Of a DNA stretch of 64,000 bases, positions 12,900 through 24,487 are shown piece by piece (position 1 is the stretch's first letter; each line of letters starts with the position of its first letter). The position numbers and the translations under genes were made by a program. The notes under the pieces were generated by a model. It was not told where the DNA came from and searched no databases. It saw only the letters and a program-made list of their open reading frames with translations. The DNA comes from Atherix ibis (taxonomy: Eukaryota; Arthropoda; Insecta; Diptera; Athericidae): contig OY282610.1 in assembly GCA_958298945.1 (NCBI GenBank), positions 66,709,088 through 66,773,087 of the forward strand. The letters run 5' to 3'.

Positions 12900-13762
12900 T
12901 GTTTCATGGTTTCATTACATACACTTTCACATAGCCTTCTTGATCCATATTATCCTGATCGAAAAAAGAATATCCTTTCAAAATAAATTTTTGTGAGCAC
13001 TATTAAAAAAAATTGCCTAAAATTAATTTTTTTATTTACTGAAAGCAAAATAAATTGACCACCTAAAGATATGCAAAAAACCACAAAAATTCGAAAATTT
13101 GTGACAATATTCACGAAAATCCAATTTTTACACCAGGCACCCAGTTTTCTCAAAAAATAGGAGGCAACAATTATTACACTGAGTCCACTTTCTCTTAAAA
13201 TTTGTTTTTCTCTATGAAAATGGTGGTTTTTTGGAGATGTTTGTTTGGGGTATGATTGTGCACTTTCAGGCAAAGCTTCTCCGATTCATATTATTCTCAT
13301 TTGAATGAGAAAATTCTTTCTGGATAAATTTTTGTTGGTGGTTTTGAGAAAAAATTCATAAAATTTATGGTTTTCTTTCTTAAAATTTGTTTTTTTTTGT
13401 ATAAAAATTAAGGTTTTTTAGAATTTTTTTAATGGTGTCATTGCACACTTTCAGGCAAAGCTTCTGCAATGCATATTTTCTCGATTGGAATGAGAATATC
13501 CTTTCTGGATAAATTTTTGTTGGTGATTTTGGAAAAAATTCATAAAATTTATTGTTTTCTTTCTTAAAATTCTTTTTTTTTTGTATAAAAATTAAGGTTT
13601 TTTAGAATTTATTTTATGGTGTCATTGCACACTTTCAGGCAAACCTTTTATGTTTCTTAGTATAATGATTGGAAGGAAAATGACCTGTCACGATAAATTT
13701 CGGTGGGAGTTTTGAGAAAAATTTGCCAAAAGATCATAAATTTCTTTTTTCAAATTTCTATA
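12900..13762. repeat. ~185-bp tandem repeat abutting the right arm
   Basis: Copies are marked by CACTTTCAGGCAAA at 13261, 13446 and 13630, spacing 185 and 184. Each is followed by GATAAATTT(T/C) and (in the first two) TTTTCTTTCTTAAAATT. A more diverged copy starts near 12922 (CACTTTCAC), with extra sequence before the next. The last copy ends where the inverted-repeat arm begins. The 107-codon - strand frame over 12950-13273 is composed of this repeat and is probably not a gene. Confidence 0.85.
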
Positions 13763-14432
13763 ACATATTTGTTAAATTAATATCTCCAAATCAAGTGCAT
13801 AAAAAGTTCGTTGTTGCCGATATGTACTGCTCGTCATTGACAGTAACGCCAACTTCTTCCTCATTTTGAAAAAAATATGGACCGATTATGCCACCGTATT
13901 ATGAACGACACCAACAGATCACTTTTTAGAAATGTTAAAGTTCCTCGTGAATAATTTTTGAAGTGGCTTCATTCCAGTAATAAAATTTTTTTTTATTCGC
14001 CTATACAGAGAGATTAATATGCGCCTAATCTTAGATAATGATTGTGCTGGAATAATCAGCATTATTTTTATGTTGTGCCAGAGCAAAATCAGCGAAAAAA
14101 TCCAACGGCTTTAATTCTTATGTATTAAAAACTTTTTGAGGATGAAAGCCCAAATCCAATCGTAAAATACGCCATGTTATTGAGCCAGACAGTTCCAAAT
14201 GTTGAGAACGCCGTGAAATCGATAAATTTGGGTCTTCATCAACATTTAACTGAACGCCAGCAATATTCTTGGCAATTCGATCAGATTTTTGTCTTAATAG
14301 TATGTAAGCATTATGTAAAGAAAGATTGCGCTGAAAACTTTTTACGACGAATAGCGAGTACACTAGGCCGATTATGACGACCATATATTGGAAGAAATGC
14401 AGTATAAGTTGCAATATACTCGTAAGTCCCAT
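13763..14432 (-). pseudogene. IS630-like transposase remnant, right arm (truncated)
   Basis: Mirror of 6285-6954, with the same frameshifts and the same TACTCGTA octamer (14417-14424). It stops abruptly at 13763, where the 185-bp tandem repeat begins. The truncation marks the inner breakpoint of the inverted duplication. Confidence 0.75.
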
Positions 14433-14906
14433 TATTTGGATTAAAAAATTTGGATAATTTTCATTTAAGGCTGGATAAGTTGTAATCTATACTTATATTT
14501 TGGTATTTTAAATATGGTCCTTATAAAACTGGACAGGCCAAAAAAATGGATGATTTTTCATTACTCGAAGAGTACAATTGTACCTTTATTGTACCGATCC
14601 TAATGAATTAGTCAAACGCTAAAATCTACTTATACGAGTATCATCACAACAAGCTGGTCACAATTATTATAACAACGAAATTATTTCGATCTTATAAGAC
14701 AAACGAGTGGAAGATATGGTATTACAGAATAATTAGTATGGGCAAGTTTGGACTTACAGAAAATGTATCAGGATAGAAAGGATTTCCTCGCAATGGCTTT
14801 ACTCTATCATCTATAGAAGACTATAATGTACAAATGAAATAATTAAAAAATCTTAAAGATCCTATTGGAAATAATGACGTGGCAATTTTAAGTTTTGTTC
14901 TGCAAC

Positions 14907-14941
<35 letters not shown>
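14907..14941. repeat. (GA)n microsatellite, right arm
   Basis: Mirror of the CT run at 5772-5810, a few bases shorter. The length difference shows that the two arms have evolved separately or come from different haplotypes. Confidence 0.95.
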
Positions 14942-14954
14942 TAGCACAGTACAA

Positions 14955-15149
14955 ATGAATAATTTAGCACTTCTTTTGAACAACAAAATTGTTGAACTGC
15001 ATACAATAATTGATTTGTTAAGAACTAAGAATATGAATATTATTATTGATAATAATGTATATTATGACTATCATGATGACATTGATATTGCTAATGATGT
15101 TGATGGTGATAGTGACAATGTTGAGACCATTACACCTGAAAGTAAATGA
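14955..15149 (+). CDS. Hypothetical 64-residue acidic ORF in the right arm
   Basis: It starts at an ATG (14955) just after the GA tract. It encodes a short leucine-rich stretch (NNLALLLNNKIVELHTIIDLL) followed by a very acidic Asp-rich tail and ends at TGA. The mirror in the left arm (about 5552-5760, - strand) keeps the frame but its start codon is mutated to ATT. I know no family with this composition. It may be a decayed exon or chance. Confidence 0.2.
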   Translation: MNNLALLLNNKIVELHTIIDLLRTKNMNIIIDNNVYYDYHDDIDIANDVDGDSDNVETITPESK

Positions 15150-15744
15150 TTGAAAAGAGAACTAATTTTCAATCCGATTGAGATTATAATAAACATAAAA
15201 AGAAGACGAAATAAGTTTAGAAGATTCTTACAGAAATAAAAGAAAAGAAACAAGTAGAAATGGTTTTCAAATAATCAATCAAACCTTGAAATAAATAAAA
15301 CTACGAAGTGAACGATCAAAATTGTAAAAATACAATATTTGTGAACAATTTTATATTCCCTTATTGGACCGAATTTTATATGAAATTTTTTTAAGTATAC
15401 TAATCACTATGGTAATTAGAATAAAAATTATAAAGAGTTAAAACAAATCACTAAAAACATTATAAGTATTACTTTTATTTCACATATAAGATTATCCTAT
15501 TGCATCTATTTATTTTATACTTAATATCAAAACAAAATTGATACATTGGTTTTATTTTATTTGCTTTTTTTTGATCAATTTAAATATAATGCCCCAATGA
15601 TGAAGTATTGAAATTATTTTTTATCAAAAATATCTTATTATCATGGGTGCTTAGGGCTATTTGATTATGCTTGATTGAATCGAATTCTGCTCTGTATTTT
15701 ATTTCAATGGACGCCTGCAGACTATTTATATAATAATATTTTAA

Positions 15745-16180
15745 CTACATAATATTTACACATATAACTTTAGCTTTTTTGATAGTATCTTTTCCATCAA
15801 CACGAACTCTATACCTTTTAGCTCTCAGTCCTACAAACTCATTCAGCGTATCCTTCAATAGGCCAAGTATATTCTTTTTTACTAGTGATATTTGATATAC
15901 ATTGTCTCCAGGATAGTCACTGGTATCGTATTTTTGTATACCTTTCTTCAAATTTCGTATATATTTTCACAACTAAGTTCATTGATGAGTAAATCTTTAT
16001 GTGTATAAGCATTTGGATTTATCTTTATATTTAAGTTTGATATAATTATAATGGAAGTTATATATACTGATCTTTGAAATGTCTAGAATCGCTTACCCTG
16101 TGTTAACGGATTTATTCACCAAAACTACCATTTTTTCAGTTATATTGCCAACACATTGTCATTGAGCAATCATATCTCTT
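15745..16180 (-). pseudogene. Family-B DNA polymerase C-terminal fragment, right arm
   Basis: Mirror copy of 4530-4965 with the same open tail (15745-15951) and the same upstream breaks, so the gene was already dead when the arm was duplicated. A visible coding change is Thr to Ala in the EFVGLR-(T/A)-KRY segment. Nothing suggests selection on either copy. Confidence 0.7.
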
Positions 16181-19100
16181 TATTTTTTAGTAGGTACTCA
16201 ATGAACATAGGTCAGGGGTCACTGCTTCAGCACCACAATTTTGAGGGCCATTTGGCGATACGAGAACTCGTCAGATATTAATTTTGAATTGAATTCGCTT
16301 AGGCCAACTAACTGGTACTGCGAAACCTCTAGTTTAGATGATGACCGATTCCTTACTAACGAACGACTAAGCAAGAATGTGCTTCTGAAAAAATTATGAG
16401 AATCGGTAATCAAATAGTTAAATCACTGAACTGACTCGTGCTGAAATATTATCAAAAAATTTAAAAAAAATAATAAAAGGGCAAAATTACTTCCAGTCAT
16501 ATTTAATGTGGCTTTAATTAATGTGATTTCGTAGTACAATAAATCAAAAATTATAATGCTACTATTAGTTTATAGATGAAGCACCTTAAATTTAATAAAT
16601 AACTGAAATTATCAATAATAGTTTGATAAAAATTATTTCCTCATGATAGCACTTCAATAATTCTAAATTGATTAAAGCGATTGTGTTTATTTTGCAAATA
16701 AAAACTTATTTATGCGCAAACATAAACTATCCTGGAAACGAAATTGAGACTGTCCTAGAATCATAAAAAAAAATATTAAATTCTGTATAAAAAATTTCAT
16801 GTACCGATTTTTCGTAAGCCAAATTGTTTTCCGGTAATTGGCGTTCGTAGTTCTTATATTTTTCAACATTTAGCAAAGAAAGGACTCAACGTCAGTACGA
16901 GTAGAACATAGTTTGAAGCGGTGCTAGGTGTAGCGGCTACCCAATAATCAAAATTGTAATAACTTTATTCCTGTAATAAAGTTTAAAAGAATACGTGTGT
17001 ATGTGTATACAGAAAATATTGCTTATAAGAAGAAAAAAAATTTGGAAATTAATAGAAAATATATTTTCTGAATGTCATGAACAGTTTTGGAGAAAAATTG
17101 AAAAAATTACTACACATAAGCACTTGCTTTTCGAATAATTTCTAGGAAAGAATTATTGAAGTTTTGTATTGCAATATATCTTATGTACTATAATTTTACA
17201 TTTTTCAGAATCAGATAATCAAAATGTCTTTTTTTCGTATTTAATTTTATTTTATAACATTATTTTGTACGTTCCAAAAACGGAAGACGCTGTAAGAATA
17301 TTTTCAATAATGTTTGAGTAGAGTATTACGAGTGGTTTAAAGGAATTCTTAAGGATTTTGCAAATCTTTGTAAAATGTTTACAATTCTTAAGAATTCTTA
17401 AGGAGTTTTTTTTGGTAAAATGAATATAATAAATTTGTTGTACTAATAAAATTGGCTCGAAGTCTGTTTTGGCAACGAAACTTCAACTAAAACAGAAAAC
17501 AGATTCTAACTTCAAACTTTCCTATTTCACGCTGTTTTGCCATTGATTCGAGAAAAAAACTCCTAAGAAAAATTTGATTATGTCATGACTATCTCCAATT
17601 CTTTATTGGAGCAAAAGAATATTATTGAAATGGAAATAATTTTCATTTTTTTAGAACAGTTTTAAAATATTTATTCTCTTATTATATTGATCCATTTAGG
17701 GAAGAAGATCATAAAAGATATCTTCAGTTTGTTTCGTTTGTTCGTTCACAAATTTTCCAAAAATAATTGTACTCATTTTAAGGACAGAGTAGATACTAAA
17801 ATAACCACGTGCTCAACTGCCTTTTACTCGTCGAAGAGGAAAAATTCACAAATGGCCACGCATGCGATTTCGAATGCTGAGGTAGCTGCGGAGTTGCTGC
17901 CGACCGTGATGACAATAAGCTTCAATGTTGGCTTCCGTTAATTAATGGTGGATGATACTTTCCCAGATGTTTACCAATAAGTTCAAATGAGAGAGTAGAC
18001 CCCGTTGTTCATTTAAAGACTTGTCGTCTGATTACAACGATTCGTAACGGGAACCACATAAGACAGGTTGCCAGTTGTACACGTATGTGATTGTTGCAAT
18101 CCGTGAACCATGATTGCTTATCGGTTCTGTTGGCGTAAAGAGTGAGGGGAACTATTCGACGGACCCTGTTTGCCTTATAAGCATGCCACCCTCCATCAGA
18201 ACCTTATCGAAGCACCCCTAATGCGGACGGTAAGCTTTGTCAACGCTTTCACAACTTTAACTTTGAATCCAACTCCAGCAGCACGACTGACTTTGCGGAC
18301 ATACACGAACGTGTAAGCTTGACAGCTCATGGATGTCCACAGTACAGACGGTTAGCTCGATTTGGGTACAACTCAATCGTTCCAAAAAAGCATTGAACAG
18401 TTTCCATAGTTTGTACGTAAATTCAATTCTAATCGATTATTTATGATTTCTAAGGGTTCCTTTCGTGCATACTTATTTGACTGAAAAATTTTAAAAGTGT
18501 CTACAGTTCAAAATAGGAAAATAAATTAACTTTTCCCGAAATTTTTCGCATGTTTTATAAAATGCAATTTTTTTTCTAATGAAACGTTTTTTTCAAGAAT
18601 TGTGATAAATAGATTTGCTATCATCTGTATTATAAAATTTAAAACAAAGCAAATGAGTTAAAAATTATTAAAAATAATCCGAAAAATATGTGGCCAAATA
18701 TATAAACAGTCTCTGTGGCAGCGTTAATTAATCGAAAAGTTTTTCAAAAACCCAAAGTGAATTTTAATATGAAAACAGTATTAATTAAATTTGTTATTAG
18801 AAAGTTACAGAAAGTGAACAATAATAATTAATATCATTCCTACTACTATGAATACTTTAGTCCTTAGATAATATCGACTGTTATTACCCTTTAAGGTGTC
18901 CGAAGCGCTAAAACTCGTACACGTAATTGGTTTTTTATTTAAAATAGAATATTTCTAAAATATATAATCCTTGTTTCATAGAGCCAAGTAAATATTTAAC
19001 ATTCTTCAATCGGTAACATTTGTAAGTTAAGTAAAAAAATAAAATTTTCATATTAAGTTTATATTAATTGTATGAAAAATGACAATTTCCTGCTTTTACA

Positions 19101-20684
19101 TAAAAAAGTGAATAATTTATTGCAAGCATATTTCAGATATAATTTTGAAATTTACTTTCAATTACGAACATAATTAAATGAGAAATGTAGAATTGTAAGT
19201 TCAATAAAAGCAAAAATAATTTAAGGCATTTCTAAAATAATGTTAACGTCAAAATTGATAGTTTTGTGCGAATAAAATTGGATCATTTTGATGGTACAAA
19301 TTTGAATATTATCTCAAATAACAAAACCAAGACTGATTTGAGAAAGTAATTTTTTAAACTTAATTTTGAATCTGTGTTATTCGTATTTGTAGGAATTTAA
19401 ATTAATTAAAAAAAAACAGTGGAATTTTTGTGTATTTTATTATTGAAATTTATTTACAAAGCCTCTGTAAATATTAAATAAAGCAAACAAAAAACATAAA
19501 TTTTATCAATTTTTTACAATCTTAAAAAATATTTTGAGAATTAAAACTTATTTGAAAATACTGAAGAATAAAACTTTCATGAAAATGTTGATAAAGATAC
19601 TAAAGAAATTTCATTCTTTAAAAAAATGGACCTACAAATTTTAGGGGTCTCCACAAAAAATGTATCAATTTTTAAGCGTCCTCTCGAACTGATTTTTCTT
19701 ATTGTCTTTTGTTACAGAACTCCTAAAAAATACTAAAAACTCCAAATGTGATTTTTTTTTAAAGAATATATGCTAACTTAATAAAAGATTGATAAAAATA
19801 TCGAATTTAAATAAATATATTTATTTTCGAACTATAAATTATGTGAAGTAGAACTAAAAATATTCAAATAGAAAGCTTATCAAACCATTTACGATTTCAG
19901 TATAATTGCATAATGTTGTTGTTTATTATTTATTAACTTATTAATGAATAAACAAATAAATAATATAGAATTAAAATTTAAAAAAAAATGGTTTACTCCA
20001 AAAATTAGTTTTCTTTGAACACTGACGTTTTTTTTAAAAGATTTATAATTTCGTAATTTTATTCTATTGGTTTTTTTTTATTTTCCTTTTGGATAAAATT
20101 TTCAAGTAACTGAGTATTATTTTTTTCATTACTGCTTCCTTCATGTCCAGTCAACTCCAAATTGTAGTTTTTTCCTTCAAAAAAATAATAAGAGAATAAT
20201 ATTCAGAAACGTAGGCCCTAAGAAATCGATCCACCTTTAAATATTAAAATAATTCCGTATATTTGTAATAAGTCCTTTTATATTTTTGTAGCCTAACTCT
20301 AAAAGAATTAGAACATTGGGTGGTGGTGTTAAAAACAATTAAAAAATGCGGACGTGAATGGTTGAGTCTGATTATTTAAGCAGAACCTCCAGAAGACGAG
20401 GGAGTGACAGGGCAAGCTTGCAAGTTAGCATTGCAGGATCATCGGGGGGTCCCTTAGCATGTTACTATCGCCTTCGCACCCACACATAACAAAAAAGAAT
20501 CATACTGAAAGGTTTAATTAAACTGGTGACACCAAAATTGTAATTTTCTCTAGGGGAAGGTTTTAGAATGGGAAGGTCAAGATAAAATGGGGGACGGTAA
20601 TTTTGGTCGGAAAAAACGTGAAAGGGATTCAGGAGAGAGAGCCGTTTCGGATGTTACTTGCTCCTTCCTTGCCATCCCCAAATC

Positions 20685-21872
20685 AACACCTGGCACTTTT
20701 CGGCACGTTGGAAGTACCCCTTTTATATACGACAATTTATCTTTTGTAGGCTCAGCTCATATTGTTCGACGATACGATTTTACCGGGAACTAAGGACCAG
20801 GTAAAAAGAAAGTAATTTGTTTCGTTATTCTATGATTTTTTTTCTTACTTTATTTACAAATTCACATTTTTTCAAAACACAACTAAAATAATTAAATTAT
20901 ATAATAAGACAGTCTCTTTTCTTTTCTTTGCAATTTCAAACTTCTTCAAAAAAAATGTATACAAAAAATGTATCTTCAACTTCTTCAAAAAAAATGTTTA
21001 AAGAAAAGCTTCATTATGAAATAAAATTATTAAAAAAATATTAATTACATTGCATACACAAAAAAAATCAATAGTTCATAAGGATTATATATCAAAAAAA
21101 AATTCATAATATGATACAAAACTCCAATTTTAAACTAAAATATGCTATACAGTATAAAAATCTTTGGAATAAAAAAAAAGTTATGTGTGTGGATGCGTGT
21201 TATTTATTTTTAGTTACAAATATAATTTTGAGAGTGCGGTCTTTAGTTTTCTTGTATTAAATATTTTTTTTCTTTAAAATTTACTTTTATAGCAAACATT
21301 TTTTTTTAAATACTAAATACTTAAGACTATAATTCCATAATAAAATTTAAAAAATAACAGGTAGTCTCGTTAATTTTTTGTTACATTCTTTTTCTACGTC
21401 AACTTATTAATTAATTCCTAAGTTCAAGTAACATGAGAATTAATAAAATTAAAATAAATCCGGAAAACGAAATTTAATTCGCCAATACATCCAATATAGT
21501 TTTACTCACATGTTACCTAATATTTTTGAAGTACTTTTGTAATAATATAGGATGTCTTAAAATGGAACAGACCGAACTTCAGCGTCTACCACCCGACTCG
21601 CCAGCTACAAAGCAGGTCCAAATATTCAAGTTCAAAATAGCTGACACACTAGTGCGTCTCAACAGTCCTCATAGAACAGATCATTTTCTGTATTATCAAA
21701 AATCATCAAGAAAATACGTGTAGATTCACTTTAAAAGGGAAAATACCGTCTTCACGAAATTTTTATTATTCTGAACAACGGCCACACTGCAAAACCACAA
21801 TTTATATTACAATTTAAGTCAAATTTATCATTATTCTATTATTTTTAGGACAACAAATGGAAAAAAGACAAT
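20685..21872. other. Unannotated AT-rich flank of the inverted repeat
   Basis: No recognisable gene. A short tandem duplication of ACTTCTTCAAAAAAAATGT lies near 20940-21000. The frame at 21526-21723 (65 codons) has no recognised motif. Confidence 0.5.
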
Positions 21873-22103
21873 TTAATTCCATATAAAATTTATAAAATTC
21901 AAAAGCAAATTCGAAATTGGGGTCCTTGCATTACTCAAGCTATTATTTATTTTGATCCAATTTCCCTTCACTTCAAAACGGTCATCCGTTAAATATTCTA
22001 TTCCATGCCCGTTGGGGTCTCTATGCTTCCAGACTGTTCCTCTGTTAGCTTGTGACCCTAAAGTAGAACTTGTACTTTTAAGCGAAAATAATAATAAAAA
22101 CAT
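21873..22103 (-). CDS. Hypothetical small ORF, possibly an exon
   Basis: A 76-codon frame with a hydrophobic start (MFLLLF) followed by a polar segment (ANRGTVWKHRDPNGHGIEYL, then DDRFEVKGNW) that looks more protein-like than its surroundings. A TTCTACTTTAG/GGTC sequence inside could be a splice acceptor, in which case only the part after it would be coding. I do not recognise the family. Confidence 0.25.
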   Translation of the reverse strand: MFLLLFSLKSTSSTLGSQANRGTVWKHRDPNGHGIEYLTDDRFEVKGNWIKINNSLSNARTPISNLLLNFINFIWN

Positions 22104-22274
22104 TGAATTGTGAGGTTTCAGGTTCCGCTATTTTATTTTATTTCCATCTGATTTGGTATTTTCACTTTTGTAAGTTATTCAAGTAATTTAACTCCTTTCC
22201 CCTCCTTTTGGTCTGATATTACTGCTGCAATTTTTTCTACTAAAGTCGCCAATTAATTAGAAGTTTACCTCTTA

Positions 22275-22496
22275 ATTATTTCAAACTCTTTTTAGTTCAA
22301 GTTGGCTGTTGTCAGTCGCAGACACTTAAACCGTTGTAATACCACAAGGGGATGATAAGAGTTGAGGAAATGATATGAAATGATATGAAGCGAAGCGAAA
22401 GTGATGACAGGTACTTACCCTAGGACGATGCCTTAGTGGGACTCGAATCCACGACCCCTTGGACGGTAGTCCAGCACACGAACGACTGCGCCATCT
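22275..22496 (-). mobile_element. tRNA-derived SINE
   Basis: Read on the - strand, the head contains TGGCGCAGTCG (pol III A-box-like, about 22480-22490) and GATTCGAGTCC (B-box-like, about 22438-22448) with tRNA-like spacing. A T-arm (GTGGA...CCCAC) and a GGAC/GTCC hairpin sit in the anticodon-arm position. The acceptor ends do not pair, so it is not a functional tRNA. A tRNA-unrelated body follows towards lower coordinates; the tail end near 22275 is approximate. Confidence 0.65.
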
Positions 22497-22699
22497 ATTA
22501 GAAAAATGTTACAAGCAAAATAGTATTTATGACTTGCTTAAAATCATGCTCGATACAGAAAATGTTTACATGCTGTCGAAAAAAAAGTTCGATATTATTT
22601 TTTTTGTAATCGTATATTTAAAAGACAAATATGACCACAAAATACTTGATATAACAACAGTTTTATTTAAATAATAGGTTGTGGGGAGTAAACATCTAT

Positions 22700-23890
22700 T
22701 AAAGCTTCTCCTGCTAGCGTGTTAAGACTTAGTGTTTTAATAAATCATTCGACCAGTAAGTCTTCAATGGGTGTTTCTAAGGAAGGAAGTGGAGAAGCGT
22801 TCTTGAATAAGTGGATTAGAGGATTAGATACGGGAATAGAGCTTTTTATAACGAGACATAGCCATATCAGAAACGAATGGGACTTCAAGATCGCGATGAA
22901 TAACAGTATTGCGAACATTAAAGAGAGCGTCAACATTTGTACGGAATATTTATAAGTGAAGGGATTGAATTTGACGGGAATTGAAAAGTTTAGTAGAGTC
23001 CCAGAGTTCTGGTCCGTAAGTCCAGATGGGTTTTCAGTAGGGCACTGTATAAAAGTACTTGGTTTTTTATAGTAAGGTTAATTAAGATTAGTCGAAGTAG
23101 TTGTAGATATCTTCTTTTTAGTTCTCGTCTTTTAAGTCTTGTGGGTTCCATGTCAAGCGTCTGTCTGAGTTCAGTCCTAGGTATCGAAATTCGGTGTGTT
23201 GTAGTATGGCACTGCCATTAAGGTATATGGCAGGACATGGTTCATGGCAGAGAGTAAAAGTTACGTTTATTAATATTTATTTCGCACCTGGTAAACCAGT
23301 TTTGTATTATTAGGATTTGGAGAATCTCGGCGTGGTGTAGCAAAGAAGGTATTGGAATAGATTGGGATGTCGGATGTGTAAATATTGTGGAGGTTCAAAT
23401 ATACTACCCTGTGGAACACCAGCCAATATCGAAAAGATATTAGAGAGTTCGTTGAGTTCGTTTACGTAGAAGTGTCGGTCGGAAAGGAATGATTTTAGGA
23501 CAAGGAAATACGAATAGTGCTAGTTATAAAATAATCTAGTATGTCAGGAAGTTTGGATCGGGAAGTTGGTCAGTATGTAGGAGTCGGAGGAGAGATGACA
23601 ATAGAAATGTGGAAAGAATGAAACTGGGGCAGGGGAGCAGTCAATTGATATGGCGATGTCAATATAGGAATGAAATGAAAAGGATTAGGAATTTCTTGTG
23701 AGGATGGCAGTACTACCGCGGACAGTATTGTCAAGGTCATAAGTTGTGATACTTGTGTAGTCGTGTATGTAGAAGTTGGACCTGGGCGTGAAGTGTACTT
23801 CTGTAATGAGTACTACGTCATCATGTAGTAATAAGTCCATTAGCATTCCAAAGAAAGCTTGGAAGGGAACTAGAGGTTAGAGACGATATT
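22700..23890 (-). pseudogene. Jockey-like non-LTR retrotransposon remnant with internal deletion
   Basis: Reading from 23890 downward on the - strand, in several frames: the endonuclease start (LWNANGL), ITEVHFTPRS, GSTAILTRNS, then PTY.PTSRSKLPDILDYFIT near 23520. These are apurinic endonuclease landmarks of jockey-clade ORF2. The next recognisable block, at 23430-23515, is SYFLVLKSFLSDRHFYV followed by AGVPQGS, which is reverse transcriptase. The linker and first RT motifs are therefore missing. Downstream come VTFTLCHEPCP, FRYLGLNSDRRLTWN, IWTYGPELWDS (23000-23040) and NVRNTVIHRDLEVPF (22850-22900). Numerous stops and shifts make it inactive. Confidence 0.8.
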
Positions 23891-24327
23891 TAATATTGAA
23901 TAGAATGTGCGAAAGACGATAAACGAGTAACGACAGATGTTAGAAATGTGATTATGGGAGTTAGTAGAGACGTTGTTTGTTCAAGAAGTTATATTGTTCG
24001 TATTGTAAACAGGAATTTTATATCTGCTGACATATAAAAATTGTTCCCCAGCATATTTATCCTAAATGTTCTCCAGCATATTTATCGTACTTGGGCGGAC
24101 GTCTGCAATAGGCCTTAGTGTACCTAAAGCCTGGCAACGATGGCACTGGGAGATATTCAAAATGGGATATGGCTCTTCTGCTTTGATTTTAGTGTAGAAC
24201 AGCGATTCTACACGTAAAAATTTTTATTTTTCGGTGAAGGATTTAAATAAATTCTGTTGTCGCTGTCCTTTTTATTTACGATTGAATTACTCCGGACTTG
24301 AAATCCGAGTATTTCCAGGTTGCTCTA

Positions 24328-24392
24328 AATTTCGCCAATGGGCGTGTCTGATTGTAACGCTTGGCTATGAAGCGTGCCGAGTTGGCGAAATT
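24328..24392. other. Nested inverted repeat (possible structured element)
   Basis: An 11-bp perfect outer stem, AATTTCGCCAA (24328-24338) with TTGGCGAAATT (24382-24392), encloses a 6-bp inner stem, ACGCTT (24357-24362) with AAGCGT (24370-24375). The segment is GC-richer than its surroundings. It could be a structured RNA, a MITE core or chance; I recognise no RNA family. Confidence 0.5.
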
Positions 24393-24487
24393 CCTCACAT
24401 TTCGGTTTGGTTCTCTTGATGTTGTCACTCACTTTAATTTCTTTATTCCTTGTTAGGAGAAAGAAAATAGACTTTCAGAAATCTATT

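Larger units (their letters stand above)
13763..20684 (-). repeat. Right arm of the giant inverted repeat
   Basis: Reverse complement of 1-6954. The inner limit is sharp: homology stops at the ACATATTTG beginning at 13763, in the middle of the transposase remnant, where the left copy runs on for another ~130 bases. Immediately inside lies a ~185-bp tandem repeat (12900-13762). The GA tract is slightly shorter here (14907-14941) than its CT counterpart in the left arm (5772-5810). Beyond 20684 I cannot tell whether the repeat ends or only the window does. Confidence 0.95.

Noticed and set aside
12950..13273. 107-codon - strand frame
   Set aside because: Lies within the diverged 185-bp tandem repeat and has no recognised motif.
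1..20684. Reading the arms as terminal inverted repeats of one 20 kb transposon
   Set aside because: The arms contain dead internal genes and one arm ends mid-gene at a satellite, which does not look like a designed terminus; not excluded because the outer ends are out of view.
22430..22496. Possible functional tRNA gene
   Set aside because: The acceptor stem does not form and the anticodon stem is irregular; better explained as a SINE head.
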